DNA of 42,667 bases from Treponema sp. Lineage in GTDB: Bacteria; Spirochaetota; Spirochaetia; Treponematales; Treponemataceae. The DNA lies in contig JAFPUF010000005.1 in assembly GCA_017395545.1 (NCBI GenBank), positions 1 through 42,667 of the forward strand. Reading direction: 5' to 3'. Below the pieces are notes generated by a model, which was not told where the DNA came from, did not search any database, and saw nothing but the letters and a program-made list of their open reading frames with translations. This document shows positions 41,791-42,667 of this stretch, one piece after another. The first letter of the stretch is position 1; each line of letters begins with the position of its first letter. The translations under genes and the position numbers were made by a program.

Positions 41791-42503
41791 TCTGCCTTCT
41801 CCATCTTAAAACCAACGCCCCTGACCGTTGTGATGTATTCAAAATCAGAATATTCCCGGATCTTTTTGCGCAGCGTACTTATAAAAATGTCGAGGTTGTT
41901 GGGATTCGTCGCATGATTTTTCCCCCAGACCTTATCCAAAAGCGTATCGCGTTCAAGCACTGACCCGGGATTTTCCATAAAGAAGTTCAAAAGAAGGTAT
42001 TCAGTCTTAGAAAGTTCGATTTTCGTATTTTTGACAGTCACTTCCATCGAAGCCTGGTTCAAAACAAGCTCCCCGTTTTTCTTTTCGCCCGAAGAAGTCG
42101 TATCAGCGTTTTCAAGTGCTTCTTTTGCCTTCCGCAGTTTTTCTGAGCGCCTCAAAACAGCGTTTATTCTTGCAAGCAGCTCTTCAATCTTAAAAGGCTT
42201 TGTAATGTAATCATCAGAACCAAGATTAAGGCCTGTCACTTTGTCATCAGTTCCGTCGCGGGCAGTAACCAGAATTACCGGCGTGTCTTCATCGTGCTTC
42301 CTTATCCGCCGCAGAACTTCAATTCCACTGAGTTCCGGAAGCATTATGTCCAGAAGAACAAGGTCCGGCTTTTCAGCGGCAAACAGTTCAAGCGCACTCC
42401 GCCCGTCCAGAGCCACACAAACTTCAAAATCTTCCAGCTCCAGTTCGCTTTTAACAAAAGAGACGATTCCTTCGTTGTCCTCAACAATCAGAATTTTCGG
42501 CAT
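41787..42503 (-). CDS. OmpR/PhoB-family response regulator
   Basis: The 238-residue protein has a receiver domain with phosphoacceptor Asp52 (LVLLDIMLPELSG) and Lys102 (DDYITKPFKIEELLARINAV). A winged-helix DNA-binding domain follows (LSKTEYLLLNFFMENPGSVL, NLDIFISTLRKKI, YITTVRGVGFKME). A low-complexity linker separates the two. It is the first gene of the pair with the kinase. An extended -10 (TGCTATAAT) ends 5 bases before the ATG, with no RBS. Confidence 0.95.
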   Translation of the reverse strand: MPKILIVEDNEGIVSFVKSELELEDFEVCVALDGRSALELFAAEKPDLVLLDIMLPELSGIEVLRRIRKHDEDTPVILVTARDGTDDKVTGLNLGSDDYITKPFKIEELLARINAVLRRSEKLRKAKEALENADTTSSGEKKNGELVLNQASMEVTVKNTKIELSKTEYLLLNFFMENPGSVLERDTLLDKVWGKNHATNPNNLDIFISTLRKKIREYSDFEYITTVRGVGFKMEKAD

Positions 42504-42508
42504 ACTTC

Positions 42509-42517
42509 ATTATAGCA
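42509..42517 (-). promoter_or_regulatory. Extended -10 box of the two-component operon, leaderless-type spacing
   Basis: TGC-TATAAT on the minus strand; the hexamer (42509-42514) is separated from the ATG (42501-42503) by GAAGT only. No -35 is evident, as expected for an extended -10. Confidence 0.65.
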
Positions 42518-42546
42518 CGATTTTTGTCGCTCCGGGTCGCTCCGTG

Positions 42547-42569
42547 CGGAAAAATCATAGATTTTTCCG
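42547..42569. terminator. Perfect 10-bp hairpin in the gap before the response regulator
   Basis: CGGAAAAATC and GATTTTTCCG with loop ATA. It lies between the end of the right-edge gene and the response regulator promoter, both on the minus strand. No separate T-run follows. Next to it is a short tandem repeat (GTCGCTCCGG, GTCGCTCCGT). Confidence 0.45.
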
Positions 42570-42609
42570 AGACTCCTATGTTTTATGTCAAGCCCCTGTT
42601 TTTTTTATT

Positions 42610-42667
42610 TTAAGCACTCTTCAAAGCTTTTTCTGCAAGTTCAGAGAACTGGGCTACGGAAAACTTC
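42610..42667 (-). CDS. 3' end of an unidentified minus-strand gene
   Basis: The last codons read KFSVAQFSELAEKALKSA followed by TAA at 42610-42612. The frame is open to the window edge. The fragment is too short to identify. Confidence 0.5.
   Translation of the reverse strand, partial: KFSVAQFSELAEKALKSA

Noticed and set aside
1..42667. Cobalamin riboswitch, tRNA, rRNA or CRISPR array
   Set aside because: No B12-box context in non-coding DNA, no cloverleaf or rRNA-like stretch and no regularly spaced repeat-spacer array was found by eye. The only GCCACTG-like hit near 4886 lies inside the cobQ coding sequence.

Overview
This window most likely comes from a host-associated Treponema or a close relative. 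The clearest marker is a spirochaete P83/100-family protein (6680-8122). The desulfoferrodoxin, the treponeme-style lipoproteins and the partial cobamide gene set also fit. Identifications rest on reading motifs and translations by eye; no database was searched.

Layout. 1-2436: 3' part of a type I restriction subunit gene (hsdR). 2563-3780: a gluconate/glycerate-type permease and a glycerate kinase, both broken by internal deletions. 3899-4273: desulfoferrodoxin. 4270-6669 (minus): an ABC ATPase fused to cobyric acid synthase. 6680-9002 (minus): P83/100 antigen and a sigma-70 family factor. 9209-10786 (minus): a PcfJ-like protein. 10869-13826: a large sensor with an HD-GYP output domain. 13823-16214 (minus): an ankyrin protein and AAA ATPase operon. 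16407-17615 (minus): ribBA. 17766-20114: a double AAA ATPase.

20115-23260 holds a complete plasmid-type replication and partition module: an iteron array with an A+T-rich segment, repA, a small putative centromere-binding protein, parA, and a cluster of short TTGTA-type repeats around the parA promoter. Either this is a secondary replicon (chromid or megaplasmid) carrying ordinary metabolic genes, or a plasmid has integrated here.

23377-32218 holds an SGNH hydrolase, relics of a HAD hydrolase and an ATPase, and a tightly overlapping run: PARG-like protein, cobT, a two-domain cobU and an AddA/RecB-like helicase-nuclease. 32219-33435 (minus): YkgJ-like protein and TcdA-like E1 enzyme. 33595-37572: a large lipoprotein, a frameshifted tonB and traces of an old tandem duplication. 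37610-39227: hipBA with three evenly spaced operators. 39267-40502: a G/C-run repeat, a small protein, a secreted-gene relic and cbiF. 40582-42503 (minus): a two-component system. The window ends in the 3' end of another minus-strand gene.

Two themes recur. Several genes and intergenic spaces look like 'gene shells': conserved ends or blocks are kept while the interior has been deleted. Several genes also have a -10 box only 5-7 bases before the ATG and no ribosome binding site, suggesting leaderless transcripts. Four loci contribute to cobamide synthesis or salvage (ABC-CobQ, CobT, CobU-CobU, CbiF), but no complete pathway is visible.
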